A stretch of DNA of 64,000 nucleotides, taken from assembly GCA_963666505.2 (NCBI GenBank), contig CAXXXL010000003.1, positions 1,488,001-1,552,000 on the forward strand, in the 5' to 3' direction. Shown here piece by piece: positions 15,954 to 24,111 of the stretch. The first letter of the stretch is position 1. Each line of letters begins with the position of its first letter. The position numbers and the translations under genes were made by a program. The notes under the pieces are model-generated. The model was given only the letters and a program-made list of their open reading frames with translations. It did not search any database and was not told where the DNA came from. The stretch is from JABGQS01 sp963666505 (GTDB taxonomy: Bacteria; Bacillota; Clostridia; Christensenellales; SZUA-584).

Positions 15954-16700
15954 ATGAAAAAAGCATTTGTATTATTACTGGTTTTGGCTATAGCAGTTTC
16001 AATTGCCGGCTGTGGTATTCCGACAACTGACAGCGAAGACACCGAGCAAGAATCCACACAGGAACCAACGCAGGAGCCGACACAGGAACCAACACAGGAA
16101 CCAACACAGGAACCGACGGAAGCCCCGACGCAGCAACCAACAGAAGCACCGGTGCTTTCTCCTCTGGAAGTTCTCATAGAAGAAAATGTCTACACAAATA
16201 AATACTTTGGCTTTAAAGTAAGCGTTCCAGCAGAGAGTGTATGGTATACGGCTGAAGAGCTTGAGGCAACGTTCGGCGTTTTTCCTGAGCTGGTAGATAT
16301 AGAAACTATGACGCAGAACGACCTTCTGCCGTTGTTCATGTGCTATGTGCCGACAGCCGACTCGAAAAATGTTGCCAGCGTGAACCTGCTTTTTACCAAA
16401 GGCACAGTACCGCAGAACGATGAAGAAGCTATAGCGACGATGCAGCTTACTGCACAAACGCTGGACAGTTCTTTTGGCACACAGACGGTATATGCAGAGC
16501 CGACGGTTACAGATTTTGACGGGCATAAAGCCTATATTCTCGAGTTGCAGTCCTATCTTGGTGAAGAAGTTGTAAGCAACCAGGCGATAGTGATTATCGA
16601 GGTTGAAGGGGGAAACCTGACACTGACCTATACTTACCATACCGAAGAAGAACTCGAAGCCGTGATCGAATCTGTGACTTCCGTATCATTCAGCAAATAA
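15954..16700 (+). CDS. Lipoprotein with Thr-Gln-Glu-Pro repeat linker
   Basis: A 248-residue secreted lipoprotein. The signal peptide ends at the lipobox IAGC (Cys about residue 19), so it is anchored to the outer face of the membrane. A linker of tandem TQEP units (about residues 34-62) joins a folded domain of roughly 180 residues (EENVYTNKYFGFKVSVP to the C-terminus). That domain resembles the Cys-free, beta-rich domains of many clostridial surface lipoproteins, but no function is recognised. ATG 15954 has GGAGGT 10 bases upstream. It is monocistronic. Confidence 0.8.
   Translation: MKKAFVLLLVLAIAVSIAGCGIPTTDSEDTEQESTQEPTQEPTQEPTQEPTQEPTEAPTQQPTEAPVLSPLEVLIEENVYTNKYFGFKVSVPAESVWYTAEELEATFGVFPELVDIETMTQNDLLPLFMCYVPTADSKNVASVNLLFTKGTVPQNDEEAIATMQLTAQTLDSSFGTQTVYAEPTVTDFDGHKAYILELQSYLGEEVVSNQAIVIIEVEGGNLTLTYTYHTEEELEAVIESVTSVSFSK
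16056..16117 (+). repeat. Tandem 12-base repeat coding for TQEP
   Basis: About five near-identical units of the form ACACAGGAACCA encode the TQEP linker of the lipoprotein. In-frame gain or loss of units by slippage would change the linker length without breaking the gene. Confidence 0.8.
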
Positions 16701-16711
16701 ATTACTGAACA

Positions 16712-16745
16712 AAAAAAGGCCTTGCCCGACGGCAAGGCCTTTTTT
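16712..16745. terminator. Bidirectional terminator
   Basis: AAGGCCTTGCC and GGCAAGGCCTT form an 11-bp stem flanked by A and T runs. It serves the lipoprotein gene and the converging dapL. Confidence 0.9.
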
Positions 16746-16751
16746 ACATTC

Positions 16752-17969
16752 TCAGAATTTCAGTGCGCTTATTCGTTTAACTGCTTCAATTGTGTTTTCC
16801 TTGGTGTTGAAAGCCGTTAATCTGAAACAGCCTTCACCTGCGCTGCCAAAGCCCGCACCCGGTGTTCCGGCAACGTCCGCTTCGTTCAGCAGTTTGTCAA
16901 AGAAGTCCCACGACGGCATCTCGTTCGGGGTCTTCAGCCATATATACGGCGAGTTGACTCCGCCGAAGCATTCTATTCCGAGGGATGTTAACCCGTCGGT
17001 AATTATCTTTGCGTTGGAAAGGTAATAATCAATCGTTTCTTTAAGCTGCTCTTTGCCTTCAGGCGAATAGCATGCAAGCGCGCCTTTCTGGGTAACGTAA
17101 GGCACGCCGTTGAACTTGGTGGTGTGACGCCTGTTCCACATCGCATTAAGCGACAATGCTTCTCCGTCAGAGTCATAGCCGTATAGCGCTTTGGGAACTA
17201 CCGTGAAAGCGCACCGTGTGCCGGTAAATCCCGCTGTTTTGGAAAAGCTGCGGAATTCTATAGCAACTTCCGTCGCACCCTCTATCTCATAAATGCTGTG
17301 AGGTATATCGTCCTGTCTAATAAACGCTTCGTAAGCTGCGTCAAATAGTATTATCGAGCCGTTTTTCTTTGCATAGTCTACCCATGTTTTGAGTTCTGCT
17401 TTTGTAAGGACAGTGCCCGTAGGGTTGTTGGGGTAGCACAGGTATATGATATCTATAGGCGTGTCGGGCAGAGCGGGTTTAAAGCCGTTTTGCGCCGTGC
17501 ATGCAAGATATGTTATGTCAGTATACGCTTTTTTTATCGGGTCAAATTCGCCTGAGCGTCCTGCCATAACGTTGGTATCGACATAGACCGGATATACCGG
17601 GTCCTGTACTGCAACAGTGCAGGTGTCAGAAAACAATTCGCCTATGTTGCCCGTGTCGCACTTTGCCCCGTCAGAGATGAATATCTCATCTGCAGATATG
17701 GGCAAGCCAGCATAATCGTTATCGGCGATAGCTTCACGCAGCCAGGAATATCCCTGCTCAGGTCCGTATCCGTGAAAGCCGCTTGCCGTAGCCATTTCGT
17801 CCACAGCATCTTTCATGGCCTGTGTAACAGCCGGCGGGATCGGACGTGTTGCGTCGCCTATGCCAAGCTTTATAACGTTGTCAGAGCCGTGTGCGCTTAT
17901 ACGCTTTGCTATCTCTGAAAATAAATAGCTTCCCTGAAGCCGTTGGTAGTTTTCGTTTACAAGTATCAT
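16752..17969 (-). CDS. dapL: LL-diaminopimelate aminotransferase
   Basis: A 405-residue fold-type I PLP aminotransferase that converts tetrahydrodipicolinate directly to LL-diaminopimelate using glutamate. The PLP lysine lies in SFSKTAGFTGTR, and other hallmarks are KLGIGDATRPIPPAV near the N-terminus, YPNNPTGT and the C-terminal FGSAGEGCFRLTAF arginine. The length is normal. This DapL route bypasses succinylated or acetylated intermediates and needs an epimerase (DapF) to supply meso-DAP for peptidoglycan. The only DapF-like gene in the window (34278) has unusual active-site residues. Confidence 0.95.
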   Translation of the reverse strand: MILVNENYQRLQGSYLFSEIAKRISAHGSDNVIKLGIGDATRPIPPAVTQAMKDAVDEMATASGFHGYGPEQGYSWLREAIADNDYAGLPISADEIFISDGAKCDTGNIGELFSDTCTVAVQDPVYPVYVDTNVMAGRSGEFDPIKKAYTDITYLACTAQNGFKPALPDTPIDIIYLCYPNNPTGTVLTKAELKTWVDYAKKNGSIILFDAAYEAFIRQDDIPHSIYEIEGATEVAIEFRSFSKTAGFTGTRCAFTVVPKALYGYDSDGEALSLNAMWNRRHTTKFNGVPYVTQKGALACYSPEGKEQLKETIDYYLSNAKIITDGLTSLGIECFGGVNSPYIWLKTPNEMPSWDFFDKLLNEADVAGTPGAGFGSAGEGCFRLTAFNTKENTIEAVKRISALKF

Positions 17970-18234
17970 TCTATATATCTCTCCTAAAAACCTTATTAAT
18001 TAAATCCTGCTTTATTCGCAGGTGTTATATTAACATATCACACTAAAAAATGCTATAGCCATTTGGTACAGCAGACGTCGCAGCAATATATATGATACGT
18101 ATTCTATGCTTAAAACATACGCCGGATACGCAGACATCTTGCCTCAATGCGGTTGCTTTTTGGGCTGTGGGGTTGTAAAATGTAAGGAACCTGTTTTGGG
18201 GGCTAATAAAACATATCAAAATAAGGATGAGGAC

Positions 18235-19140
18235 ATGCGAAACATAGAGAAAAAGATAAGAAAGCTGAAAGAAAAAAAGAATGCTATAATACTCGCCCAC
18301 TACTATCAGACAGGCGATATACAGGATATTGCCGATATGGTGGGTGATTCATACGGCCTTAGCAAAAAGGCGAAGGAAAACGATGCGGACATAATAGTCT
18401 TCTGCGGGGTCAGGTTCATGGCAGAAAGCGCCAAGATACTAAGCCCGCAAAAGAAGGTTCTTCTTCCAGTGGCAGATGCAGGATGCCCTATGGCGGACAT
18501 GGTCACGCCGCAGGATATAAAGGAACTTCGGGAAAAACACCCGGATGCCGCTGTGGTCAGCTATGTGAATTCAACCTCGCAAGTAAAGGCAGTAAGTGAT
18601 GTCTGTGTAACGTCGTCCAATGCGGTCAGAGTCGTTTCAAAGCTGAAAGAGGAAAAGATAATATTCGTTCCTGACCAGAACCTTGCAAGGTTCGTGGCAA
18701 AACAGCTGCCGGAAAAACAGATAATACCTTTTTGCGGCTACTGTATAGTGCACCATCAAATAGGTATCGATGAAGTGAACGAAGCCAGAAAGCATATGCC
18801 GGATGCGCAGCTGCTTGTCCACCCCGAATGCACGGAAGAAGTAGTAGACAGCGCAGATTACGTTGGCAGCACGGCCGGTATAATCGAATACGCAGGTAAA
18901 TCCGAAGGTAAACGCTTTATAATAGGTACAGAAATGGGTATACTGCACGTACTTAAGAAAAATAATCCGGACAAAGAGTTCTATCTTATGTCGCCAAAGC
19001 TTTTATGCCGCAACATGAAAAAGACAAAAATAGAAGATGTTTATTACGCTCTGAAAGAAGAGAAGAATGTTATAACTCTTGACGAAGACATACTTGTTAA
19101 AGCGGGCAGAAGCCTGGAGCGGATGCTGGAGCTTAGCTGA
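18235..19140 (+). CDS. nadA: Quinolinate synthase
   Basis: A 301-residue 4Fe-4S enzyme that condenses iminoaspartate with dihydroxyacetone phosphate to quinolinate. Family marks are ILAHYYQTGDIQDIADMVGDS, FCGVRFMAESAKIL, the CGYCIVHH segment and KLLCRNMKKT, which carry the three cluster cysteines. ATG 18235 is chosen because it follows AAGGATGAGGAC; a longer reading from 18106 adds residues not seen in the family. It starts the nadA-nadB-nadC operon. The 265-base upstream gap holds no regulatory element that can be identified. Confidence 0.94.
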   Translation: MRNIEKKIRKLKEKKNAIILAHYYQTGDIQDIADMVGDSYGLSKKAKENDADIIVFCGVRFMAESAKILSPQKKVLLPVADAGCPMADMVTPQDIKELREKHPDAAVVSYVNSTSQVKAVSDVCVTSSNAVRVVSKLKEEKIIFVPDQNLARFVAKQLPEKQIIPFCGYCIVHHQIGIDEVNEARKHMPDAQLLVHPECTEEVVDSADYVGSTAGIIEYAGKSEGKRFIIGTEMGILHVLKKNNPDKEFYLMSPKLLCRNMKKTKIEDVYYALKEEKNVITLDEDILVKAGRSLERMLELS

Positions 19141-19151
19141 AGGGGAAAAGT

Positions 19152-20696
19152 ATGAAAAGATATATAGCCGATATCGAAGACGCAGAAATACTGCAGACAG
19201 ACGTCGCCATAATTGGCAGCGGGCTTGCCGGAATGTATGCGGCATACCATCTAGACGACAGTATTAATTGTGCGCTGTTTACAAAAGAACAGATAGAAGA
19301 CTCAAGCTCTTCGCTGGCTCAGGGCGGCATAGCCGTCGTAACAGAGAAGGATGATACATTCCTGTACCATTTTCAGGACACCATGAACGCCGGAGCTGGC
19401 GAGTGCGACGAAAACGCCGTTCGAACGATCGTTGAAGAAGGCCCGGAGCAGATAGAGCAGATGCTAAGGCTGGGAGCAAACTTCGACCATGACCGCAAAG
19501 GCAACCTGCTGACAACCAGAGAGGGCGGGCATGGTATGAACCGCATACTGCACGCAGGCGGCGATGCTACCGGCCTCGAGATGGTAAGGACTCTTAAGAA
19601 AACTGTGCTCGGCAAAGAGAATGTAAAGGTGCACGAGAACTCTTTCGTTGCAGATGTGCTGACTCAGGACGGGCAGGTTTGCGGCCTCAGTGTATATGAA
19701 AAAGGCGAATGGTTCATCTACAAAACAAGGCACGTCATAATCGCTACCGGCGGGATAGGACAGATTTTCAGATATACTACCAACCCTTGCGTTGCGACAG
19801 GGGACGGGATCGCGCTTGGCCACAGAGCGGGTGCTGCGATTGCTAACATGGAGTTCATACAGTTTCATCCGACGGGTATGTATACGCCGGAGAACAGAAA
19901 CAAGCAGTGCTTTTTGATATCCGAAGCTGTCAGGGGGGAGGGCGGCATACTGCTCAATGATGCTGGAGAGCGCTTTATGAAAGACAGGCACCCTCTTGCA
20001 GAGCTTGCACCAAGGGACATAGTCGCAAGGGAGAACTACAGAGAGATACAGAATCAGGCTTCTCCGTACGTAAAGCTCGACATCACAGCAAAACCAAAAG
20101 AGTTCCTCGAAAAGAGGTTTCCGACTATTTATAAAAAATGTATGGAAAACGGCATAGACATTGCTAAAGACTTTATACCTGTAGGCCCGGTCCAGCATTA
20201 TATGATGGGTGGGATAGTTACAGACCTTATGGGAAGAACGAACGTCAGCGGTCTGCTCGCATGCGGCGAATCGGCAATGACGGGCGTACACGGAGCAAAC
20301 AGGCTGGCGAGCAACTCTACACTCGAATGCCTGGTGTTCGGCAAGCACTGTGCACAGGTGGTGAACGAAGATTTTACCGGTGAAGATTTCGATATAGATA
20401 TACCAAAAATAATAGATACTGTAGAGAAAAGATTCGATACGCAGGAGATGATGATAGAGCTAAAAGGCATAATGGTCAAATACTGCGGTATACTACGTAT
20501 AGGCCCCAGCATGAAATACGGGCTGGAACTTGTAACTGAGATGCTCTGTTTGCTGAGAGATGCTAAGCTTGCAGACATCAAACAGATGGAGCTATACAAC
20601 ATGCTTACCGTAGCAAAGTATGTGCTGGAAGGTGCAATTACACGCAAAAAATCCGTTGGGGCGCACTACCGCATTGACGAAGGGAGAACTTACTGA
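19152..20696 (+). CDS. nadB: L-aspartate oxidase
   Basis: A 514-residue flavoprotein that oxidises L-aspartate to iminoaspartate for NadA, using fumarate as acceptor under anaerobic conditions. The FAD dinucleotide loop is IIGSGLAGMYAAYHL, followed by SSSLAQGGIAV, GGHGMNRILHAGGDATG and the HPTGMY and EAVRGEGG catalytic regions. AGGGGAAAAGT precedes the ATG 11 bases after nadA. The stop TGA shares a base with the nadC start. Confidence 0.94.
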   Translation: MKRYIADIEDAEILQTDVAIIGSGLAGMYAAYHLDDSINCALFTKEQIEDSSSSLAQGGIAVVTEKDDTFLYHFQDTMNAGAGECDENAVRTIVEEGPEQIEQMLRLGANFDHDRKGNLLTTREGGHGMNRILHAGGDATGLEMVRTLKKTVLGKENVKVHENSFVADVLTQDGQVCGLSVYEKGEWFIYKTRHVIIATGGIGQIFRYTTNPCVATGDGIALGHRAGAAIANMEFIQFHPTGMYTPENRNKQCFLISEAVRGEGGILLNDAGERFMKDRHPLAELAPRDIVARENYREIQNQASPYVKLDITAKPKEFLEKRFPTIYKKCMENGIDIAKDFIPVGPVQHYMMGGIVTDLMGRTNVSGLLACGESAMTGVHGANRLASNSTLECLVFGKHCAQVVNEDFTGEDFDIDIPKIIDTVEKRFDTQEMMIELKGIMVKYCGILRIGPSMKYGLELVTEMLCLLRDAKLADIKQMELYNMLTVAKYVLEGAITRKKSVGAHYRIDEGRTY

Positions 20697-21526
20697 TGAA
20701 CGATTTTTCGCTGATAAGGCTTATTGAAGCGGCGCTTGCCGAAGACTTAGGTATGGGCGACGTTACGACTATGAACACAGTTCCGGCAGATAAAATGATA
20801 AAGGGAAGATTCATCGCAAAAGCTAACGGCGTGCTGTGCGGTATAGATACGGCAAAAGCGGTGTTTGCATATGTGGATAAGGATATTAAGATAGACAGTT
20901 TTTTTGCAGACGGTCAGGAAGTTAAAACGGGGGATCTCATTGCGACTATCGAAGGCAACGCCGCAAACGTGCTGATGGCAGAGAGGCTTGCGCTAAACCT
21001 TATGCAAAGAATGTCCGGAATAGCCACCAACACCAGAAACACAGTTAAAAAGGTTGAAGGCTATGACGTAAAAATACTTGACACAAGGAAAACGACGCCT
21101 GGTCTGCGGATGCTTGAAAAGCATGCTGTTAAAACAGGCGGCGGATATAACCATCGCTTCTCGCTTTCAGACGGAGTGCTTATAAAGGATAACCATATCA
21201 AAGCAGCGGGAGGCATAAAAAACGCTGTTGAATATGCAAGGCAGGGTGTGCCGCATACTCTTAAAATAGAGATAGAGGTAGAGACGCTCGACCAGGTAAA
21301 GCAGGCTATTCAAGCCGGCGCAGATATAATAATGCTCGATAACATGAGCAACGAACAGATGAGCGAGGCTGTAAAGTATATAAACGGCAGGGCGCTGACC
21401 GAAGCCTCCGGCAATATGGACCAGAAAGATCTTGCCAAAGTTGCGCAGACAGGCGTAGATTTCATATCCATCGGTGCTCTTACCAACTCGCTTTATCCGC
21501 TGGACATAAGTCTAAAATTTGAATGA
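20696..21526 (+). CDS. nadC: Nicotinate-nucleotide pyrophosphorylase (carboxylating)
   Basis: A 276-residue quinolinate phosphoribosyltransferase that makes nicotinate mononucleotide from quinolinate and PRPP. Motifs include EDLGMGDVTT, the ERLALNLMQRMSGIAT helix, ILDTRKTTPGLRMLEK and GGGYNHRFSLSDGVLIKDNH, all with the catalytic Arg and Lys residues. It overlaps nadB by one base (TGATG), so the two are coupled. The downstream MFS gene follows after 27 bases and may belong to the same transcript. Confidence 0.95.
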   Translation: MNDFSLIRLIEAALAEDLGMGDVTTMNTVPADKMIKGRFIAKANGVLCGIDTAKAVFAYVDKDIKIDSFFADGQEVKTGDLIATIEGNAANVLMAERLALNLMQRMSGIATNTRNTVKKVEGYDVKILDTRKTTPGLRMLEKHAVKTGGGYNHRFSLSDGVLIKDNHIKAAGGIKNAVEYARQGVPHTLKIEIEVETLDQVKQAIQAGADIIMLDNMSNEQMSEAVKYINGRALTEASGNMDQKDLAKVAQTGVDFISIGALTNSLYPLDISLKFE

Positions 21527-21553
21527 CGGTAATCTGCGGAAGGGAAGACATCA

Positions 21554-22732
21554 ATGAATAAACATATCTGGCTGAAAGTAACTGCAATCGACCTTTTGAT
21601 GCTGTGCTTTTCGATAAGCGTATCCGTTATAGGGCAGATGCTCGGGCCCATCAGCGAAGCGTATTCTCTCAATCTCACTCAGTCCGGCTGGCTGCTTTCC
21701 AGCCAGAGCATAGGCGGCATAGTCCTGGCGCTTATCGCACTTTTTTATTCCGAAATGAACAAAGAAAGATTCGTGTTGATATCCGGAGCCATTCTGGGCA
21801 TTATGATTCTGCTGATTGGTACAGGACTTCCGGTCTTTCTTCTTTTTATGGTTTTTGCACTAATGGGATATTCGGGGAGCACTATAAATTCTCTTTCCAA
21901 TTCCGTGGTATCAGAAAACGTGCCGCCCGATAAAAAGGACAGGCACCTTGTTCTGCTGCACATGATGTTCTCTGTAGGCGCTGTCATTACTCCGCTGCTG
22001 TCGCAGTACATATATACAAGAAGCGGTCTGAAGGGTGTTTTCATAGTCCTCGGGGCTTTTGTGATGCTCAGCGTTGTTTATGCTTTCTTCGCATACGCAA
22101 AGCAGGCGGCGATAAAGCCTGCAAAACGACACCTGACCATCTGGCAGAGGGTGGTGGATGCTGTCGGTATATTCAAAAATCCGGGAATGGTGACGGTGTT
22201 CATACTGGCAATACTGATAGCGAGTGCGCAGCTTAGCATGGTATATTATGTTTCGTCCTATTTTTCGCAGGTGGGAGGAAGTGCAAATTACGGTGCGGCG
22301 GCCTTGTCAGTTTTATTCTTCTGCATGCTGGCTTCAAGGCTGGTATATTCAAGAATTGCGAGCAGGTTCTCAAAAGGCGCAGTCCTTGCCGCAACGAACA
22401 CTGCGGCTTTTCTTAGCTGGGGCATAATGTTCTTTGTCCCCGGAGCAATTGCCAAGATAGTTTTACTTGGGCTTGGCAGTTTATTTATCGCAAATAACTT
22501 CCCGACAGTATATTCATGCGCTATAGACGCAGCTCCGGACAGCAGAGCTTCAGCTGCTGGCACCGTCGTGCTTGGTTACTATATTGCAGTGCTGGCGTTT
22601 CTGCCTGCCGCTGGGGCGCTAGGCGAAGCATTCGGTCTCAAGGTAGCAATAGCCAGTGCGCTTGCACCCATTATCGGTATCGTTATAATTGGGGTTATTC
22701 TAAAACGAAGAGAAAAGCTTGCAAAAGCGTGA
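21554..22732 (+). CDS. MFS transporter
   Basis: A 392-residue polytopic membrane protein with about twelve helices in two six-helix halves. The loop between helices 2 and 3 reads ALFYSEMNKERFVLISG, a variant of the MFS motif A, and GAVITPLLSQYIYTR lies in helix 5. AGGGAAGACATCA precedes the start. Position behind nadC on the same strand suggests transport linked to NAD metabolism or a shared transcript, but the substrate is not predictable from sequence. It is followed by a terminator. Confidence 0.82.
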   Translation: MNKHIWLKVTAIDLLMLCFSISVSVIGQMLGPISEAYSLNLTQSGWLLSSQSIGGIVLALIALFYSEMNKERFVLISGAILGIMILLIGTGLPVFLLFMVFALMGYSGSTINSLSNSVVSENVPPDKKDRHLVLLHMMFSVGAVITPLLSQYIYTRSGLKGVFIVLGAFVMLSVVYAFFAYAKQAAIKPAKRHLTIWQRVVDAVGIFKNPGMVTVFILAILIASAQLSMVYYVSSYFSQVGGSANYGAAALSVLFFCMLASRLVYSRIASRFSKGAVLAATNTAAFLSWGIMFFVPGAIAKIVLLGLGSLFIANNFPTVYSCAIDAAPDSRASAAGTVVLGYYIAVLAFLPAAGALGEAFGLKVAIASALAPIIGIVIIGVILKRREKLAKA

Positions 22733-22761
22733 CTTTTTCTGATAAAACTTTAGCAGCACGA

Positions 22762-22792
22762 AAAGCAGCAGAGGGAACTTTGCTGCTTTTTT
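22762..22792 (+). terminator. Terminator of the nad-MFS operon
   Basis: AAAGCAGCA (22762-22770) pairs with TGCTGCTTT (22781-22789), followed by T. Confidence 0.85.
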
Positions 22793-22854
22793 ATATGCGA
22801 CTCATACAAACACAGGTCCGGAACACTTTTTGAAGGATGAGTAAGTATCGTCAA

Positions 22855-22883
22855 TTGTAAATGACATTTCGTCATGGTAAAAT
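22855..22883 (+). promoter_or_regulatory. Candidate promoter of sbcDC
   Basis: TTGTAA (22855-22860) and TAAAAT (22878-22883) are 17 bases apart, ahead of sbcD. Confidence 0.5.
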
Positions 22884-22920
22884 AAACAAGACTATTACGA
22901 TTGAATTCTGGAGGGGCTGC

Positions 22921-24111
22921 ATGAACATACTTCACACATCCGACTGGCACATCGGCCACGCTCTTTACGGCAGAAAAAGGACAGCGGAACACGAAAAGTT
23001 CTTATCCTGGCTGATAGAAAACATCAGTGAGAGGAACATCGACGCTCTGATTGTTGCGGGCGATATTTTCGACAACGGCTCACCGGGCGGCGGTGCAGAG
23101 CAGCTCTATTATAACTTCCTCACTTCAATATTAAAAACAAAATGTTCTGCGGTGGTAATAATATCCGGCAACCACGATTCCCCGATGCGGCTGCAGGCAC
23201 CTTCGGGTATACTTCGCAGCCTCGATATACACGTAGTCGGGCTGCCTGGAGAACCGGACGAGCACGTAATAGAGCTAAAGGACAGCTGCGGCAACATAGG
23301 TGCGCTGTGCTGCGCCGTACCCTACCTTCGTAAAAATGAGATGGTAAGACTTGCGGATGATACAGGCTCTTCCGACGATGCGATATCAGCCGCCACGAAG
23401 CAGTTTTACAGGGACGTAACCGACGCAGCCCTAAAAAGACAGATGGGAGTTCCGATAATTGCGACAGGGCATCTTTTCGCGGCAGGCAGTGTGACGCACG
23501 AGGGCGACGGTGTGCGGGAGCTTTACGTTGGCAGCCTCGGCCACGTGGGCGCAGACACCTTCCCAAGTGAGCTTGCTTTTACTGCACTTGGGCACATACA
23601 CAGCGAACAGACAGTGGCCGGAAGACAAAACGTAAGGTACTGCGGCTCGCCTCTTTGCATGAGCTTTTCAGAGATAGGCAGCCCGAAATATGTGCTGGAA
23701 TACGATACTAAGACTAAAGACATAGAAAAAATAGAAGTGCCTCTCTTCCAGACGCTTCATGCTGTTTCCGGGGAATATGATGAAATAATAGCCCGGCTCG
23801 GGCAGCTTGAATCAGGTTCGTGGGCAGAAGTTACATACACAGGAAAAGAGCACCGCTCTTCACTGGCGTTTGATGTGAACGAAGCTGTAAAGGGAACTGG
23901 AGTAGAGGTGCTGAGTATACGTAGCAGGGCAGCGCTCAGCAGCATAATTAACGCACAGTCAGATACGCAGACGCTCGAATCCATGAAGGTGCAGGACGTG
24001 TTTCTGCGATGCCTTGACGATAACGAAGTGCAGGGCAGCCGGCGTGAAGATATGATAAACTGTTTTGACGAGATCGTGCGGGATGTAGAGGAGAGCGACT
24101 TATGCGAATAG
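22921..24111 (+). CDS. sbcD: Nuclease SbcCD subunit D (Mre11 homologue)
   Basis: A 396-residue Mn-dependent phosphoesterase that forms the nuclease subunit of SbcCD, which opens DNA hairpins and protein-blocked ends. The five phosphoesterase motifs are visible: SDWHIGH, AGDIFDNGSP, SGNHDSP, ATGHLFA and LGHIHSEQ. ATG 22921 follows GGAGGGG; a longer frame from 22861 has no site. The last 10 bases overlap sbcC. The C-terminal part is the region that contacts SbcC. Confidence 0.95.
   Translation: MNILHTSDWHIGHALYGRKRTAEHEKFLSWLIENISERNIDALIVAGDIFDNGSPGGGAEQLYYNFLTSILKTKCSAVVIISGNHDSPMRLQAPSGILRSLDIHVVGLPGEPDEHVIELKDSCGNIGALCCAVPYLRKNEMVRLADDTGSSDDAISAATKQFYRDVTDAALKRQMGVPIIATGHLFAAGSVTHEGDGVRELYVGSLGHVGADTFPSELAFTALGHIHSEQTVAGRQNVRYCGSPLCMSFSEIGSPKYVLEYDTKTKDIEKIEVPLFQTLHAVSGEYDEIIARLGQLESGSWAEVTYTGKEHRSSLAFDVNEAVKGTGVEVLSIRSRAALSSIINAQSDTQTLESMKVQDVFLRCLDDNEVQGSRREDMINCFDEIVRDVEESDLCE

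Noticed and set aside
16056..16117. Tandem repeats considered as CRISPR
   Set aside because: Twelve-base coding repeats of a lipoprotein linker, not repeat-spacer units.
15872..16177. Minus-strand frame with GSCVGSCVGSCV pattern
   Set aside because: Antisense reading of the TQEP repeat; no start signals.
17970..18234. Riboswitch or NAD-repressor site upstream of nadA
   Set aside because: No recognisable conserved core or clear dyad was found; upstream ORF extension of nadA lacks family similarity.
19464..20348. 294-codon open frame opposite nadB
   Set aside because: Antisense shadow of a well-supported gene with improbable composition.
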